Both the position numbers and the translations under genes were made by a program. The notes under the pieces were generated by a model. That model saw only the letters and a list, made by a program, of their open reading frames with translations, made no database searches and was not told the DNA's origin. 64,000 nt of DNA from Corynebacterium jeikeium. GTDB lineage: Bacteria; Actinomycetota; Actinomycetes; Mycobacteriales; Mycobacteriaceae. Every line of letters starts with the position of its first letter. Position 1 is the first letter of the stretch. Shown one piece after another: positions 1-8,704 of this stretch. The DNA lies in NCBI GenBank assembly GCA_003955985.1, contig CP033784.1, positions 2,456,252-2,520,251 of the forward strand, given 5' to 3'.

Positions 1-827
1 CGAGCGCTATCGCCGAATTCACGTGCCGACTCAGCTAGCTTTTCCTTGAATGCGGCCAGATCACCGCGCAAATGACGGATACGCTGACGCTCTTCTTCGA
101 CTTTCAGGTCCTCTGCCTGGGCCTCTTCGAAAGTCGGTGCGCCGCCGCCAAGGCGAGCCGGTACCCAGTAGGCGCCCTTCGGCAGGGGACCTTCTTCAGC
201 TGCGTACTCGTCCCAGAGCTGACGGACACCCTGATCCATGATTTCGTGTAGCTTTTCGGTGGCTTCTGCCGGATCGCCCTCCGGGGTCCACGGCGGCAAA
301 ACCGTAATATGAATCGGAGTATTGCTGCGGCCGAGATGCTTGGGGTGCCCCTTCGTCCACACGCGCTGGGATCCCACAATCAGCACTGGGATGATGGGCT
401 TGCCGGTGCGCTGCGCCATACGCACCGCACCCGACTTCAGATTCTTGACTTCAAAGCTGCGCGAGATAGTCGACTCCGGAAAGATGCCTACCAACTCGTC
501 GTTTTCCAACTTTGCGCAGGCCTCTTCGAAAGACTTGGAGCCGTCGGTGCGGTCGACCGGAATGTGCTTACAAGCACGCATGATTGGTCCTGCGATCGAA
601 TGGTCGAAGACTTCCTTCTTCGCCATAAAACGGACAAAACGGCGGTGCTTGCGGAATGGAAGACCGACATAGGTGAAGTCCATGTATCCGGTGTGGTTAG
701 TAACGAGAACGGCGCCAGAGTCTTTCGGCACGTTTTCCCAGCCCTTAACGGTGAACTTCAAACCTTGGGCAAAGAAGACGGTGCGCGCCAATCCGATAAT
801 CGTTAAGTACACAGGATCCTTGAACAT
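1..827 (-). CDS. 1-acyl-sn-glycerol-3-phosphate acyltransferase family protein (PlsC type), 3' end cut by window edge
   Basis: Lysophospholipid acyltransferase of the PlsC/LPLAT family, which transfers an acyl chain to lysophosphatidate at the membrane. The reverse-strand reading frame starts MFKDPVYLTI and stays open to base 1, so the C-terminus lies outside the window. The two family signatures are present: NHTGYMD (the NHx4D catalytic block, around residues 44-50) and FPESTIS (the FPEGTRS-like block). A Glu/Arg-rich, probably helical C-terminal tail follows. There is no good ribosome binding site. Instead a TAGAGT box lies 7 bases before the ATG, so the mRNA may be leaderless. It is divergent from glpD, and its product uses glycerol-3-phosphate-derived lipid. 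The family is clear; the exact acyl substrate is not. Confidence 0.88.
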   Translation of the reverse strand, partial: MFKDPVYLTIIGLARTVFFAQGLKFTVKGWENVPKDSGAVLVTNHTGYMDFTYVGLPFRKHRRFVRFMAKKEVFDHSIAGPIMRACKHIPVDRTDGSKSFEEACAKLENDELVGIFPESTISRSFEVKNLKSGAVRMAQRTGKPIIPVLIVGSQRVWTKGHPKHLGRSNTPIHITVLPPWTPEGDPAEATEKLHEIMDQGVRQLWDEYAAEEGPLPKGAYWVPARLGGGAPTFEEAQAEDLKVEEERQRIRHLRGDLAAFKEKLAESAREFGDSA

Positions 828-1268
828 GGCCTTTACTCTACAATCTTTCGCACCCCTTAGCGGGGCAATATGTACTGGTATCTGAGACTCGTGAATAAAT
901 GTCGTTACAGGCTCATATTCATGTGTAAATGCGAGCGCAGTTCCAGTCATCGCCTCTCAAATACGCCACACGCCCGCCGTGCACCCATTGCCCACCCATC
1001 AGCCATCTTTGATACCCCCATTATGGGGGGGTTCATTGCCAGCCGACTTTCAGTCTAAAAGTGGAAAACCTCTATTAACATAGCCATCTACCTGCGGAAA
1101 ATCGGACAACATTACTGGCGCGATTTTCGTGACTTTTTGCCCCATTATTTATATCTACGTAACCGTAGGTTGGCGCTCACAAGTAAGCCGAGTTTTGGTA
1201 ACCTGAGCCGTGAGCCGAGAAATTCTCTTCGACGAAAAATCAACGCCCCCACCGGGAAGGATTGGAAA
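828..1268. promoter_or_regulatory. Divergent control region between the PlsC gene and glpD
   Basis: This 441-base gap holds no convincing gene. It contains two operator-like inverted repeats: CCCCCAT-T-ATGGGGG at about 1015-1029 and CTACG-TAAC-CGTAG at 1155-1168. The second lies in the probable glpD leader. The glpD promoter is not obvious, although an A/T-rich stretch near 1070-1083 (TATTAACAT) could serve as a -10. Which factor binds is unknown. Confidence 0.4.
835..840 (-). promoter_or_regulatory. Possible -10 box of the PlsC gene (leaderless arrangement)
   Basis: TAGAGT on the minus strand ends 7 bases before the ATG at 827, which would place transcription start at or next to the start codon. 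I see no convincing -35 box. The inference rests on spacing only. Confidence 0.35.
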
Positions 1269-3005
1269 ATGTCGTCCTCTTCATCTCTCGCCCCATCTGC
1301 AGTTCTAAATAAGGAACAGCATGAAAAGACCTGGGAGAAATTCGGTACCGAGCAATACGACGTCGTCATTATCGGCGGCGGTTCTGTAGGCGCTGGCGCT
1401 GCACTCGATGCCGCAACCCGTGGTTTGAAGACTGCGGTCATTGAAACTCGTGACTTCGCAGGCGGTACCTCCAGCCGCTCCTCCAAGATGTTCCACGGCG
1501 GTCTGCGCTACCTGCAGATGTTGGACTTCCGCCTGGTAGCTGAATCCCTGCGCGAGCGCGAACTGTCCATGTCGCACCTGGCACCGCACCTGGTTAAGCC
1601 ACTGCGCTTCGTCTTCCCGCTGACCCACCGCGTGTGGGAGCGCCCGTTCATGGCATCGGGCTTCTTCCTTTACGACGTCATGGGTGGCGCCAAGCAGGTT
1701 CCAATGCAGAAGCACTACTCCCGCAAGGGAACCCTGAAGCAGGCTCCGGGCCTGAAGGAAGATGCCGTGGTTGGCGGCGTTCGCTACTACGACACCCTGG
1801 TTGACGATGCCCGTCACACCATGACTGTCCTGCGCACCGCTGCTCACTTCGGCGCTGATGTCCGCACCTCCACTCAGGTTGTCGACTTCGTGAAGGAAGG
1901 CGAGCGCATCGTCGGCGCGAAGCTCCTTGACACCGACACCGGCGCCACCACCACCATCCGCGGCAGCGTTTTCGTCAATGCCACCGGTATTTGGTCCGAT
2001 GAGATTGAGAAGCTGGCTGGCGTCACGGGCAAGTTCCGCGTCCACACCTCCAAGGGTGTCCACATTGTTATTCCGAAGTCCGCTCTTGAGGGCTCGGTGG
2101 CAATGACCTTCGTGACCGAGAAGTCCGTCCTGTTCGTTATCCCGTGGGGTGAATACTGGATTATCGGTACCACCGACACCGACTGGACCATGAATTTGGC
2201 CAACCCGGCAGCTACCCGCGCTGACATCGACTACATCCTCGATCACGTCAACGCCAAGGTTCGCCGTCCAATTACTTACGACGACATCGTCGGTGTCTAC
2301 TCGGGTCTGCGGCCACTGGTGGAAGGCGACTCCGACTCCACCACCAACCTCTCCCGCAACCACGCTGTTGCCCACGTTGCCCCGGGCATGGTTTCCGTCG
2401 CAGGCGGTAAGTACACCACCTACCGCGTCATCGGTGCTGACACCATCGACGCTGCAGTCCAGGACGTCCCCCGCAAGGTACCGGAGTCCGTCACTGCAGA
2501 TGTCCCGCTGCTCGGCGCTGACGGCTACCACGCACTGAACAACCAGAAGCCAGCCCTGGCCAAGCAGTTCGGTATCACCGAGAAGCAGGTCGAGCACCTG
2601 CTCAACCGTTACGGCTCCCTCATCTACGAGGTTCTGGCTCCGACAGCCGAGGACAAGTCCCTGCTCGAGCCGCTGGAGGCTGCTGAGCAGTACATGCGCG
2701 CTGAGGTTCTCTACGCCGTGACTCACGAAGGCGCAATGCACCTCGACGACATCCTGGAGCGCCGCCTGCGTGTCTCCATGGAGTACGCACACCGCGGTGT
2801 CGACAGCGCCCGGGCCACCGCTGAACTGGTTGCCCCAGCTCTGGGTTGGGACAAGGACACGATGGAGAAGGAGATTAAGGTCTTCATCGAGCGTGTCGAA
2901 GCAACTCTGGCAGCTGAACGTGAGCTGACTGACAAGGCCGCTAACGAGATTGCTGCTCATGCAGTGGAGACTCGCGCGGACGTCGATGTCAGCCTCGACC
3001 GCTAG
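1269..3005 (+). CDS. glpD: Glycerol-3-phosphate dehydrogenase (FAD-dependent, aerobic)
   Basis: Oxidises glycerol-3-phosphate to dihydroxyacetone phosphate at the membrane and passes electrons to quinone. It is 578 residues long, normal for the family. The FAD-binding Rossmann motif GGGSVGAG is at residues 36-43, followed by the typical TSSRSSKMFHGGLRYLQ segment. The C-terminal DAO_C-like domain runs from about residue 400. I chose the ATG at 1269 because GGAAGG lies just upstream; the frame stays open back to a TTG at 1137, but that extension looks unlike GlpD. It is followed by a terminator and then glpF and glpK, so the three genes make a glycerol catabolism cluster. Confidence 0.96.
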   Translation: MSSSSSLAPSAVLNKEQHEKTWEKFGTEQYDVVIIGGGSVGAGAALDAATRGLKTAVIETRDFAGGTSSRSSKMFHGGLRYLQMLDFRLVAESLRERELSMSHLAPHLVKPLRFVFPLTHRVWERPFMASGFFLYDVMGGAKQVPMQKHYSRKGTLKQAPGLKEDAVVGGVRYYDTLVDDARHTMTVLRTAAHFGADVRTSTQVVDFVKEGERIVGAKLLDTDTGATTTIRGSVFVNATGIWSDEIEKLAGVTGKFRVHTSKGVHIVIPKSALEGSVAMTFVTEKSVLFVIPWGEYWIIGTTDTDWTMNLANPAATRADIDYILDHVNAKVRRPITYDDIVGVYSGLRPLVEGDSDSTTNLSRNHAVAHVAPGMVSVAGGKYTTYRVIGADTIDAAVQDVPRKVPESVTADVPLLGADGYHALNNQKPALAKQFGITEKQVEHLLNRYGSLIYEVLAPTAEDKSLLEPLEAAEQYMRAEVLYAVTHEGAMHLDDILERRLRVSMEYAHRGVDSARATAELVAPALGWDKDTMEKEIKVFIERVEATLAAERELTDKAANEIAAHAVETRADVDVSLDR

Positions 3006-3136
3006 TTTGCCCCTCCCCCGGTGGCCGTACTAGTTAGTTCTTAGATGGCCACCAACGCTGTAGCCATAACGAAATAGCTTTCCCTCTTGGGAAAACGGCT
3101 TTGCACTTCAAGGGGCTAATGGGCTCGAAATAAAAG

Positions 3137-3173
3137 TGCCGGCGAAAAGAATCAGTTCTCGCCGGCATTTCTT
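3137..3173 (+). terminator. Rho-independent terminator after glpD
   Basis: Perfect 9-bp stem TGCCGGCGA / TCGCCGGCA (3137-3145 and 3159-3167) with a 13-base loop, then TTTCTT. It lies between glpD and glpF, so glpF probably has its own promoter or is reached by read-through. Confidence 0.75.
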
Positions 3174-3246
3174 ATACCTAAAAGTTTACGTTGCACGATT
3201 CCTCGTGGCCTTTCCCGGTCACGACGCACAGAGAGTTTCACATCTC

Positions 3247-3996
3247 ATGGAGACAATCACAGGATCCCAGGCATTCCTCTGGGAGTTTTTCGGAACCGCC
3301 ATTCTAATTCTGCTCGGTAACGGAGTCTGTGCCTCTATCAACCTCCGGACTACTCGCGCAGCAAACGCTGGCTGGATGGGCATCGCCTTCGGTTGGGGTA
3401 TGGCAGTTTTCGCTGGCGCATCGATTGCCGACGTATCCGGTGGCCACTTGAACCCAGCGGTAACCGTTGCCCTAGCAATCAAGGGCAGCCTGGCCTGGAG
3501 CCTGGTCCCTTACTATGTCGCAGGTCAGCTGTTGGGCGCATTCGTAGGTGCAATCCTGGCATGGGCCGCTTTTAAGCAGCTGTTCGACGCCAATGGTGTC
3601 GACGAAAACGGCAACCCAACCAATGCGAATGCCGAAACTGGCGGCAACTTCTTCACCGCGCCGGTTCACCCAAATAACTTTTGGAATGCCGTCACCGAGT
3701 TCATCGCGACCTTCGTTCTGCTCGCATTCATCCTGTTCGGCCCAGCCGGCGGCGAACTTGGCCCGCTGACCTACTTCGGTGTCTCGTTCATCATTGTGTC
3801 GATTGGTCTTTCCCTTGGTTCCCCGACCGGATACGCCATCAACCCTGTTCGTGACCTCGGCCCGCGTTTGGCCTACGCTTTCGTGCTCCCGATTAAGGGC
3901 AAGGGCGATGCGAACTGGGCCTATGCATGGGTTCCGATTGTCGCACCGATGCTGGCAGCCGTGGCTGCAGGCGCTCTTGCCTTTGCCATCGGATAA
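3247..3996 (+). CDS. glpF: Glycerol uptake facilitator (MIP/aquaporin family)
   Basis: Membrane channel for glycerol diffusion, 249 residues with six membrane segments and two half-helices. The first pore motif is NPA at 69-71. The second is NPV at 199-201, followed by R202-D203; the Asp after Arg is the usual mark of glycerol channels rather than water channels. The conservative A-to-V change in the second motif is a little unusual. The start METITGSQ fits the family N-terminus; the frame is open further upstream, but that segment lies inside the glpD terminator. glpK follows after 84 bases. Glycerol entering here is phosphorylated by GlpK. Confidence 0.95.
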   Translation: METITGSQAFLWEFFGTAILILLGNGVCASINLRTTRAANAGWMGIAFGWGMAVFAGASIADVSGGHLNPAVTVALAIKGSLAWSLVPYYVAGQLLGAFVGAILAWAAFKQLFDANGVDENGNPTNANAETGGNFFTAPVHPNNFWNAVTEFIATFVLLAFILFGPAGGELGPLTYFGVSFIIVSIGLSLGSPTGYAINPVRDLGPRLAYAFVLPIKGKGDANWAYAWVPIVAPMLAAVAAGALAFAIG

Positions 3997-4080
3997 CGGG
4001 AATATGAGAGATATCGCACAATAAAATATCGCAAGCCTGAACACTCACATTTACACACAATTTCGCTAGGAGTATCCCCC

Positions 4081-5637
4081 ATGACGCACAGCAAATACGT
4101 CCTCGCCATTGACCAGGGAACTACTTCCACCCGCTGCATCATCTTCAACCATGACGCAGAAATCGTCACTGTTGCACAGATGGAACACAAGCAGATTTTC
4201 CCGGAAGAGGGCTGGGTCGAGCACGACGCTCAGGAGATTTGGACCAACACTCGTCGAGTAGTCAGCGAAGCTCTCGCCGATGTCGACATTGCTTCCCAGG
4301 ATATTGATGCCATCGGTATCACCAACCAGCGTGAAACCACTGTCGTCTGGGACAAGAACACTGGTGAACCGGTCTACAATGCCATCGTCTGGCAGGACAC
4401 CCGCACGAATGAGATCTGCAAGGAACTCATGGGGGATGAAGGCGCTGACCGCTGGCGTGAGACCACGGGCCTACGTATCAACTCCTACCCAGCTGGCCCG
4501 AAGGTGCGCTGGATTCTCGACAACGTCGAGGGAGCTCGCGAAAAGGCTGAGGCTGGCGATCTACTCTTCGGCACCATCGATACTTGGCTGCTGTGGAATC
4601 TCACCGGTGGTGCAGAGGGCGACAACGGCGAAGACGCAGTTCACGCAACCGACGTCACCAACGCCTCCCGTACTCTCCTGATGGACCTCAAGACCCTCGA
4701 GTGGGATGAGGACATTTGCCGTGAAATTGGCATTCCGATGTCGATGCTGCCTGACATCCGACCGTCGGTAGGCGACTTCGGCCGTATCCGCGCCCGCGGT
4801 TCTCTTGCGGAGCGACCGATTACTGGCATCCTCGGCGACCAGCAGGCCGCCATGTTCGGCCAGGGCTGCTTCGGCGAGGGCGACACCAAGAACACCTACG
4901 GCACTGGGCTGTTCATGCTAATGAATACTGGTGAGAAGCCGAAGTGGTCTGACCACGGACTCATCTCCACCGTCTGCTACCAGGTCGAGGGAGAGAAGCC
5001 GGTCTACGCGCTCGAGGGCTCCGTCTCCATGGGCGGCGCACTTGTTCAGTGGCTGCGTGACGAGCTGCAGATGATTCCGAATGCGGCATCCATTGAGAAC
5101 AAGGCAAAGAGCGTCAAGGATAACGGCGGCGTGTACATCGTGCCGGCCTTCTCCGGTCTTTTTGCTCCTCGTTGGCAGCCGGACGCTCGTGGCGTCATCG
5201 TCGGTTTGACCCGTTTCGTCAACCGAAACCACATTGCCCGTGCTGTGCTGGAGGCTGCTGCGTACCAGACCCGCGAGGTCCTCGACGCCATGGTCGCAGA
5301 ATCCGACACGGACATCACAACGCTGAGCGTTGATGGTGGCATGACCATGAACGAGTTCCTCATGCAGTTCCAGTCCGACATCCTGAATGTCGCTGTCACA
5401 CGCCCGAACAACATTGAAACCACGGCCCTTGGTGCGGCATACGCTGCGGGCCTTGGCATTGGCTTCTGGTCGAACCTGGATGAGGTCAAGGCTCACATCA
5501 CGATTGACAAGAAGTGGCGTCCGAAGATGGAGGCCGAAGAGCGCGATCGCCTGTTCCACCAGTGGAACCGTGCCGTTGAGCGCACCTATGGTTGGGTCGA
5601 GGATACGGATGCTGAGGAGGCACCGAAGCCTGAATAA
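4081..5637 (+). CDS. glpK: Glycerol kinase
   Basis: ATP-dependent phosphorylation of glycerol to glycerol-3-phosphate, FGGY kinase family, 518 residues. The N-terminal phosphate-binding loop is DQGTTSTR (11-18). Residues matching the known glycerol contacts are present: R84-E85, W104, Y136 and D253-Q254. A good AGGAG ribosome binding site lies about 8 bases before the ATG. Product and substrate link it directly to GlpF (import) and GlpD (oxidation). The C-terminus has an acidic tail. A strong terminator ends the cluster. Confidence 0.97.
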   Translation: MTHSKYVLAIDQGTTSTRCIIFNHDAEIVTVAQMEHKQIFPEEGWVEHDAQEIWTNTRRVVSEALADVDIASQDIDAIGITNQRETTVVWDKNTGEPVYNAIVWQDTRTNEICKELMGDEGADRWRETTGLRINSYPAGPKVRWILDNVEGAREKAEAGDLLFGTIDTWLLWNLTGGAEGDNGEDAVHATDVTNASRTLLMDLKTLEWDEDICREIGIPMSMLPDIRPSVGDFGRIRARGSLAERPITGILGDQQAAMFGQGCFGEGDTKNTYGTGLFMLMNTGEKPKWSDHGLISTVCYQVEGEKPVYALEGSVSMGGALVQWLRDELQMIPNAASIENKAKSVKDNGGVYIVPAFSGLFAPRWQPDARGVIVGLTRFVNRNHIARAVLEAAAYQTREVLDAMVAESDTDITTLSVDGGMTMNEFLMQFQSDILNVAVTRPNNIETTALGAAYAAGLGIGFWSNLDEVKAHITIDKKWRPKMEAEERDRLFHQWNRAVERTYGWVEDTDAEEAPKPE

Positions 5638-5657
5638 GTCCTCGTAAGAGCCGAAAA

Positions 5658-5697
5658 ATAGCCCGGAAAACCTATTCGGTTTTCCGGGCTATTTTTA
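5658..5697 (+). terminator. Strong rho-independent terminator after glpK
   Basis: Perfect 15-bp stem (5658-5672 and 5678-5692) around the loop TATTC, followed by TTTTTATT. One of the best terminators in the window; it separates the glp genes from the lipase gene. Confidence 0.92.
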
Positions 5698-5712
5698 TTA
5701 TAAATTCAGGGC

Positions 5713-5740
5713 TTGTTTGTTATAATAAAATTATTATAAC
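5713..5740 (+). promoter_or_regulatory. Lipase promoter with an embedded 22-bp perfect palindrome
   Basis: A -35-like TTGTTT (5713-5718), a 16-base spacer and a -10 TATAAC (5735-5740). A perfect inverted repeat covers the spacer and -10: GTTATAATAA and its complement TTATTATAAC, with AA between (5719-5740). The placement is what one expects of a repressor operator that hides the -10. The regulator is not identified. Confidence 0.6.
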
Positions 5741-5779
5741 TATCATCCACTCCTCGATTGAAAACAGAAAAGAGCAATC

Positions 5780-6952
5780 ATGCGTCGCGCATCAATTTTC
5801 ACTGCGAGTGTGACCACCGCCCTGACTTTGGCCCTGGCCACCCCGGCAGCATCAGCAGCCCCAACGGACTTCATCAAGAACCCGCTGGAACCAACTCCCG
5901 ACCCGCAGTCCACTGCAATGGTCGAGCTGCCCACCACCCCGGCACCAACCACTACGGTTGACGGACGCCACGTTACGGTCACCGACGGCTACATGACCTC
6001 ACAGGATGGCAAGGGCACCCAGATTTACTGGAAGTCCAACACCATCCCGAATGCCAAAGCCACTGTCGTCGTCGTGCATGGCGCTGCAGAACACCTGGGT
6101 CGCTACGAGTGGGTAACCGGCAAGCTGCTGAACGCCGGCTACAACGTTTACCGCATTGACCACCGTGGGCACGGCCACTCGGGCCAGGTCGAAGGAACCC
6201 CAGTTGCCCGTGGCCATATTGATGATTTCCACTCGCTTGTCGATGACCTGCACATGCTCGTCGAAAAGGCCAAGGCGGAGAACCCGAGCACGAAGACCTT
6301 CCTGCTCGGCCACTCCATGGGCGGCCTTGCCGTGGACTTCCACGGCATCAAGTACCCGGGCAGTGTCGATGGCATTGTCGCCAACGGTGGTGGCGCTCTT
6401 TTCAACCCCTACGGTGGCACGGACGAGGGCGAAACCATCACCCCAGAGGCCATGACCGATGTCCAGCGCGAGGCGCAGCCGACGATTTACCAGCGCCTGC
6501 CATTCCAGGACATGACCACATTCAACACTCGCATGCTCAAGGAAGTGCCGAACCGCACCGAGATGCGCGTGCCATCACTACCCGGCAGCGACTTGATTCA
6601 GCTTGGCAACCCGCTGGGTTCGAAGACCTCTTCTTCGCAGGCAGTGCGTGATGAGTACGAAACTGATCCGTACAACAACTCCAAGCTCTCGCTCGGCATG
6701 GCTCAGCAGATGGCTTTTGCCGCCACCTACAACGGCACCAACTCCGTCGACTTTGTTGAGCCGACCCTGGTCATGATGGGCGGCCAGGATGAGATTGTGC
6801 CGCCGTTCTTCTCGCGCGACTGGTACAACGGCATCTCGTCCACCGACAAGCAGCTGATCGAGTTCGAAGGCCAGTTCCACGAGACCTTCAACGAGCCGGC
6901 ACAGCACGAGGCCATTGCGACGGCTATTGCCTGGCTTGATGCGCGTATCTAA
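5780..6952 (+). CDS. Secreted alpha/beta hydrolase, monoacylglycerol-lipase-like
   Basis: Predicted extracellular esterase/lipase of the Hydrolase_4 (monoacylglycerol lipase) type, 390 residues. The N-terminus is a Sec signal peptide (MRRASIF... with a likely cut after ASA near residue 26). The catalytic Ser is S179 in GHSMGG; D337 (GGQDEIV) and H367 (GQFHETF) fit as the other triad members. The motifs HGAAEH and DHRGHG are typical of monoacylglycerol lipases. It sits directly behind glpDFK, so a reasonable inference is that it releases glycerol and fatty acid from host or environmental lipid, and GlpF/GlpK take up the glycerol. Substrate is inferred, not shown. Confidence 0.88.
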   Translation: MRRASIFTASVTTALTLALATPAASAAPTDFIKNPLEPTPDPQSTAMVELPTTPAPTTTVDGRHVTVTDGYMTSQDGKGTQIYWKSNTIPNAKATVVVVHGAAEHLGRYEWVTGKLLNAGYNVYRIDHRGHGHSGQVEGTPVARGHIDDFHSLVDDLHMLVEKAKAENPSTKTFLLGHSMGGLAVDFHGIKYPGSVDGIVANGGGALFNPYGGTDEGETITPEAMTDVQREAQPTIYQRLPFQDMTTFNTRMLKEVPNRTEMRVPSLPGSDLIQLGNPLGSKTSSSQAVRDEYETDPYNNSKLSLGMAQQMAFAATYNGTNSVDFVEPTLVMMGGQDEIVPPFFSRDWYNGISSTDKQLIEFEGQFHETFNEPAQHEAIATAIAWLDARI

Positions 6953-7020
6953 TTGAACGCTAAATAGGAACCGAACCGCTTCCTAGCAGTTACGAGTTCT
7001 CCATAGAGCTAACCCGGTGG

Positions 7021-7064
7021 AATGAGGGGCGATTGCCTTCTGGCAATTGCCCCTCATTTTCTTT
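7021..7064 (+). terminator. Terminator after the secreted hydrolase
   Basis: 17-base arms at 7021-7037 and 7042-7058 (one G-U pair) around the loop TTCT, followed by a T-rich stretch. Confidence 0.85.
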
Positions 7065-7096
7065 GCCCTGCCCTCTCCGCGCCGTATAAAGCATGC

Positions 7097-7147
7097 AGTA
7101 CTTGGCAATACAAACTACTGTGCGTATAGTTGGTATTACAAGGTACT
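7097..7147. promoter_or_regulatory. Large dyad upstream of the PadR gene, probable autoregulatory operator
   Basis: AGTACTTGGCAATAC at 7097-7111 and GTATTACAAGGTACT at 7133-7147 are inverted copies (12 of 15 match). The bases between (CAAACTA ... TAGTTGG) continue the dyad. The whole 51-base element ends 63 bases before the padR ATG. PadR-family proteins often repress their own promoter by binding such dyads, so this is the natural candidate site. Confidence 0.55.
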
Positions 7148-7210
7148 AGGTATGAAAAGTATTCTGCCTGGGCAGATTCCTCCATACCGCCGGAAAGAAA
7201 GCACAACGCT

Positions 7211-7546
7211 ATGCCCAAACGTCCACAGACACAACTGAAGAAAGGGGTACTTGAGCTCGCCATTCTCAAGCTGATTTCTCGCGAAGAGCTCTATGGCGCG
7301 GCACTCGTCGCAAAGCTCAACGCCTACCCCCACCTCAGCGCGCCCGCGGGAACCGTCTACCCCCTACTCTCGCGGCTGACCACCAACGGCTTGATTAGCA
7401 ATCGCTGGGAGGAATCCCCCAAAGGGCCGCCGCGCAAGTACTACTCACTGACAGCCAAAGGAAAGCAAACACTCACGCAACTGCATCAGGACTTCATCGA
7501 CCTATCCGCCGACATGACCGCACTATTTTCCGAGGAGCCCCAATGA
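7211..7546 (+). CDS. PadR-family transcriptional regulator
   Basis: Small winged-helix repressor of 111 residues. The PadR N-terminal domain is clear: KGVLELAILKLIS, then YGAALVAKL, GTVYPLLSRLTTNGLI and the wing PRKYYSLTAKGKQTL. There is a purine-rich GGAAAGAAAG ribosome binding site about 9 bases before the ATG. Its stop overlaps the start of the next gene (ATGA), so the two are co-translated. This PadR plus HAAS-domain membrane protein pairing is common in Gram-positives. The inducer is unknown. Confidence 0.9.
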   Translation: MPKRPQTQLKKGVLELAILKLISREELYGAALVAKLNAYPHLSAPAGTVYPLLSRLTTNGLISNRWEESPKGPPRKYYSLTAKGKQTLTQLHQDFIDLSADMTALFSEEPQ

Positions 7547-8385
7547 ACACCTACCTCACTGCCATTGACCACAAACTGCGCGAAATCGGCATATCGCACG
7601 CACAACGCAAGGCGATCATCGCCGAGCAGGAGAGTCTTCTGCAAGAGCTTAACGACGTCCACGCGGACCTGACCGAAGAGCTGGGAACGGCGACCGACTA
7701 CGCAAATTGCGTAGCCGAACAAGTTGGCGAACCAAACACCTTGCGCAGGTACCTCTCCAAACCGCTTCGGGTATTTACCAAAAGCGGTCGCGCTTCCCTG
7801 TGGAACATGGACGACCCGCGGATCCTCCAACCTCACCTGTTGGGTTTTGGCTGGTCTATCAACTGGGCCGCAGTAGCGACCAAGCTGGGGATTGTCCGAC
7901 CGGACGATATTGACGGTGAGGTTATCTCTGAAATTCCAGCTCGCACACTGCAGGCGACCGCTCTTCTCCCCGCGGCCGTGACGGTTGCGCACGGAGTCGC
8001 ACTGGCTATGTCCTGGAAGCAGTTGCCTGCAGAAGTCCACACCAAATGGAAGCTAAACGGCGAGGCAGTTCAGAAGACAGCACCGAAGGAAACTCTGCTT
8101 CTTCCCTTCGTGGTTTCTACGGTCGGAGCTGGATTTTCAGCTGCTTCGCTGCTCAAGGCAGATGACCGTGAAGACGCGCTGCGCGTTGCGTCCCTAGGCG
8201 CGCTCGCAAGCACAATTGCGCCATCTCAGCTGATCGGCATTCTCACGGAAGAAAACTCCAAGCTCAATCCAGCATTTGTGCGAGCTGGCGTTGCCCTCAC
8301 TTCGGCCGTGGCTTCGTCTGCCTGCCTCGTCCTGCCCCTCCGAGCTGGGCTGAAGGCTGCGTGGAAGAAAGCTGGAGCAGCTTAA
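7543..8385 (+). CDS. HAAS/DUF1648-like membrane protein co-transcribed with PadR
   Basis: A 280-residue protein of unknown function. The N-terminal 40 residues (MNTYLTAIDHKLREIG...) resemble the HAAS domain found next to PadR regulators. A middle segment near 102-125 (LLGFGWSINWAA) resembles short DUF5808-type motifs. Residues about 145-195 (LPAEVHTKWKLNGE) resemble DUF1648. The second half is hydrophobic with about four possible membrane segments. The four-base overlap with padR indicates one operon. Domain names are from memory and should be checked; function is not predictable. Confidence 0.7.
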   Translation: MNTYLTAIDHKLREIGISHAQRKAIIAEQESLLQELNDVHADLTEELGTATDYANCVAEQVGEPNTLRRYLSKPLRVFTKSGRASLWNMDDPRILQPHLLGFGWSINWAAVATKLGIVRPDDIDGEVISEIPARTLQATALLPAAVTVAHGVALAMSWKQLPAEVHTKWKLNGEAVQKTAPKETLLLPFVVSTVGAGFSAASLLKADDREDALRVASLGALASTIAPSQLIGILTEENSKLNPAFVRAGVALTSAVASSACLVLPLRAGLKAAWKKAGAA

Positions 8386-8605
8386 ATCACGGTGCAGGAT
8401 ACATCAGCAGGTGAAAGACACATCAGCAAAATTGCTGTAATCCCGAATGTTGTACACAACCTCTACCACCTCGAGTGAGGCTATCCCCCTGGTTCAGTTG
8501 TGTTTTCGGTTGTGTTTCTACTCTCAACCTTCCTGGTGTTTTTACCTTCTCAATCCCCCAATTAATTTTTTAGCGCAGCTAAACAAGTCACGCCTGAAAA
8601 AAGCC
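8386..8605. other. Intergenic stretch with no clear gene
   Basis: Between the DUF1648-like gene and the long hairpin. It has a short CAGCAA/TTGCTG inverted repeat near 8425 and repeats of ACATCAGCA. No supported coding sequence or RNA. Confidence 0.5.
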
Positions 8606-8675
8606 ACTTCACGACACAGGCGTCACCTCATGCCAGCTGTGGAGGTGGCATGAGGTGACATAGGTGTCGTGAAGT
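8606..8675. terminator. Very long hairpin between convergent genes (bidirectional terminator candidate)
   Basis: 30-base arms at 8606-8635 and 8646-8675 pair over 14 bp plus 12 bp with one 4-base internal mismatch and a 10-base loop. It lies between the convergent DUF1648-like gene and serS. No T-run follows on either strand, so termination is not certain. Confidence 0.6.
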
Positions 8676-8704
8676 CGCGGATGAACTGGGGCGGGGCCGC
8701 ACCT

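Noticed and set aside
1305..2960. 551-codon open frame antisense to glpD
   Set aside because: It arises from the codon bias of glpD (third-position C/G); the protein has no recognisable domain and the sense gene is certain.
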